NCBI GenBank assembly: GCA_000421065.1
Contig: ATWD01000001.1
Location: 3,836,001-3,900,000 of the forward strand
Reading direction: 5' to 3'
DNA length: 64,000 nt
From: Acidobacteriaceae bacterium TAA 166
GTDB taxonomy: Bacteria > Acidobacteriota > Terriglobia > Terriglobales > Acidobacteriaceae
Shown piece by piece: positions 62,988 to 64,000 of this stretch. The notes beneath the pieces were generated by a model. It did no database searches. It saw nothing but the letters and a program-made list of their open reading frames with translations, and was not told where the DNA came from. Within the stretch, counting starts at the first letter, position 1; each line of letters opens with the position of its first letter. A program made the position numbers and the translations under genes.

Positions 62988-64000
62988 CTACACCACCACC
63001 TCGGCCCCCATCACCTCCGCCGTCCCGAAGACTCTCCGGTAGCGCTCGATCTCCTCGTCCGGCCCCGTAGCCTTGTGGGCGTTGTCGCTCAGCTTCACCG
63101 CAGGGCGTCCTTCGACGCTCACCAGCTTGCACACCAGGCTCATGGGCTCGAAGTCGTGCTCGCCGCGCGGGTGGCAACCGCGGAAGTCGTTGGTCAGCAG
63201 CGTTCCCCATCCTGCGCTGAAACGAATGCGGTCCTTGAAATACTTGTCGAGGGTCAGAATCTCGTCGACGTCGAGGCCGTCGGAGGCGATGAAGCGCTTG
63301 CGCCGTGCGTCGCGGCCCCGGCTCATTAGCCAGGCGATGTACTCGTCGCCCGCGACGAACGGGTCCTTCGAGTCGCATCTCTGTCCGGTCCAGTCCGCCA
63401 CCCAGTCCGGCGCGCCCTCGAGGAACTGCGTCGTTCCAAACGTATCCGGCAGAAGGATCAGAAGCTCGCCGCCGTAGCTCTTCTGCCACAGATCGAGCAC
63501 GCGGTACTGCGCCTGCTGCAGCTCCTCGTCGGTGTTGGCCAGGGCCGCCAACGCCATCGGAAGCTCGTGGGCGTTGGTGCCCATGGCCTCCAGGTTGTGC
63601 TTGTAGGCGAGATAGGTGTTTGAGGTTCCCGAGAGGCTCTGCCCGATTCCCGCGCGCATCGCCATTACAACGTACTCCTGCCAGAGGAAGGAGTGCCTCC
63701 GCCGTGTGCCGAACTCCGAGATCCGAACCTCCGGAACGTGGCGCAGCCGCTCGATCTTCTCCCACAGCCGCGTCTTGGCGCGGGCGTAGAGGATGTCGAG
63801 CTCGAGCTCGCTCAGCCGGGCAAGGGCAGATCGGGTCTTCATCTCGCTCAGCAGGGCTACGCCGTAGATCTCCCACATCGTCACCTCGGTCCACAGGCCG
63901 GCGAAGCGCAGCACGATCTGGCCGTCTTCTTCGGTGACCTCGTAGTCCGAGAGCCGGAAGTCGCGCTCCAGCCACTCCAGAAAGGCGGGCTCGAAGATGG
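62988..64000 (-). CDS. pncB: Nicotinate phosphoribosyltransferase, 5' end outside window
   Basis: About 337 C-terminal residues are present; the gene continues beyond 64000. The reading frame is open to the window edge, with FEPAFLEWL and the following text giving the typical PncB N-terminal region. The conserved EFGTRRRHSF, GTSNTYLAYKHNLEAMGTNAHELP and DGLDVDEILTLDKYFKDR segments are present; the His of TNAHE is the usual phosphorylated or active-site residue. It makes nicotinate mononucleotide in NAD salvage, complementing nadE in this window. Confidence 0.93.
   Translation of the reverse strand, partial: IFEPAFLEWLERDFRLSDYEVTEEDGQIVLRFAGLWTEVTMWEIYGVALLSEMKTRSALARLSELELDILYARAKTRLWEKIERLRHVPEVRISEFGTRRRHSFLWQEYVVMAMRAGIGQSLSGTSNTYLAYKHNLEAMGTNAHELPMALAALANTDEELQQAQYRVLDLWQKSYGGELLILLPDTFGTTQFLEGAPDWVADWTGQRCDSKDPFVAGDEYIAWLMSRGRDARRKRFIASDGLDVDEILTLDKYFKDRIRFSAGWGTLLTNDFRGCHPRGEHDFEPMSLVCKLVSVEGRPAVKLSDNAHKATGPDEEIERYRRVFGTAEVMGAEVVV

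Overview
This 64 kb, GC-rich and gene-dense window looks chromosomal and fits a soil-type acidobacterium (Terriglobia/Acidobacteriaceae-like). That placement is inferred from several things: many Tat- or Sec-exported carbohydrate-active enzymes, an atpZ-atpI-atpB-atpE cluster detached from the F1 genes, numerous DUF2076/EcsC/CocE-type proteins, and frequent palindromic intergenic repeats. No rRNA, tRNA, CRISPR array, prophage, transposase or plasmid function was seen.

Layout. 0-10 kb: an exported protein of unknown function, a nitroreductase with a palindromic leader, lysS, the membrane part of ATP synthase, two small metal-binding proteins (UBP zinc finger, CDGSH), an exported CocE-type hydrolase and a NUDIX hydrolase. 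10-13.7 kb (minus strand): a tightly overlapping operon encoding a bufferin-like RiPP metallophore precursor, its DUF692 iron oxidase, a DUF2063 partner, a DoxX membrane protein, an ECF sigma factor and a zinc-finger anti-sigma factor. 13.7-24.4 kb: an AsmA-like protein, DUF2076, a MoxR-type ATPase and VWA pair with an alginate lyase between them, MgtC, a TPR protein, a thioesterase, an Mrp-like ATPase and HrcA. 24.5-30.5 kb: GrpE, DnaJ, a polytopic membrane protein and Lon. 30.5-42 kb: Tat-exported enolase-superfamily and TIM-barrel-like proteins, RlpA, a frameshifted amidohydrolase, EcsC, a peroxiredoxin, a dienelactone hydrolase, a HerA-like ATPase, a GH29 fucosidase and a truncated globin. 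42-52 kb: an M20 dipeptidase-mobA-ABC ATPase group, an exopolysaccharide priming transferase, NAD synthetase, a DsbA-like protein and a purine permease. 52-64 kb: a LysR regulator, an exported oxalate-decarboxylase-like bicupin, TSUP and DUF1634, a stand-alone S4 paralogue, phosphoglucomutase, a large exported collagen-like protein with interdigitated binding modules, a GH105 hydrolase and the 3' part of nicotinate phosphoribosyltransferase.

Two things stand out. The first is the bufferin-like operon with its own sigma/anti-sigma pair as the last two genes. This suggests a self-contained metal-stress module: modified Cys-peptides would be exported and would bind copper or a similar metal, under feedback control. 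The second is a family of long palindromic repeats. At least a dozen full, deleted or collapsed copies lie between genes, often directly against stop codons, and some copies appear to serve as bidirectional terminators. Copies share end sequences and internal hairpin arms, and the two longest carry a further nested hairpin.

Start codons were moved from the longest possible reading frame where a ribosome binding site, a signal peptide or an overlap with the upstream gene argued for it. Functions of named families come from sequence motifs read by eye; no database search was run.
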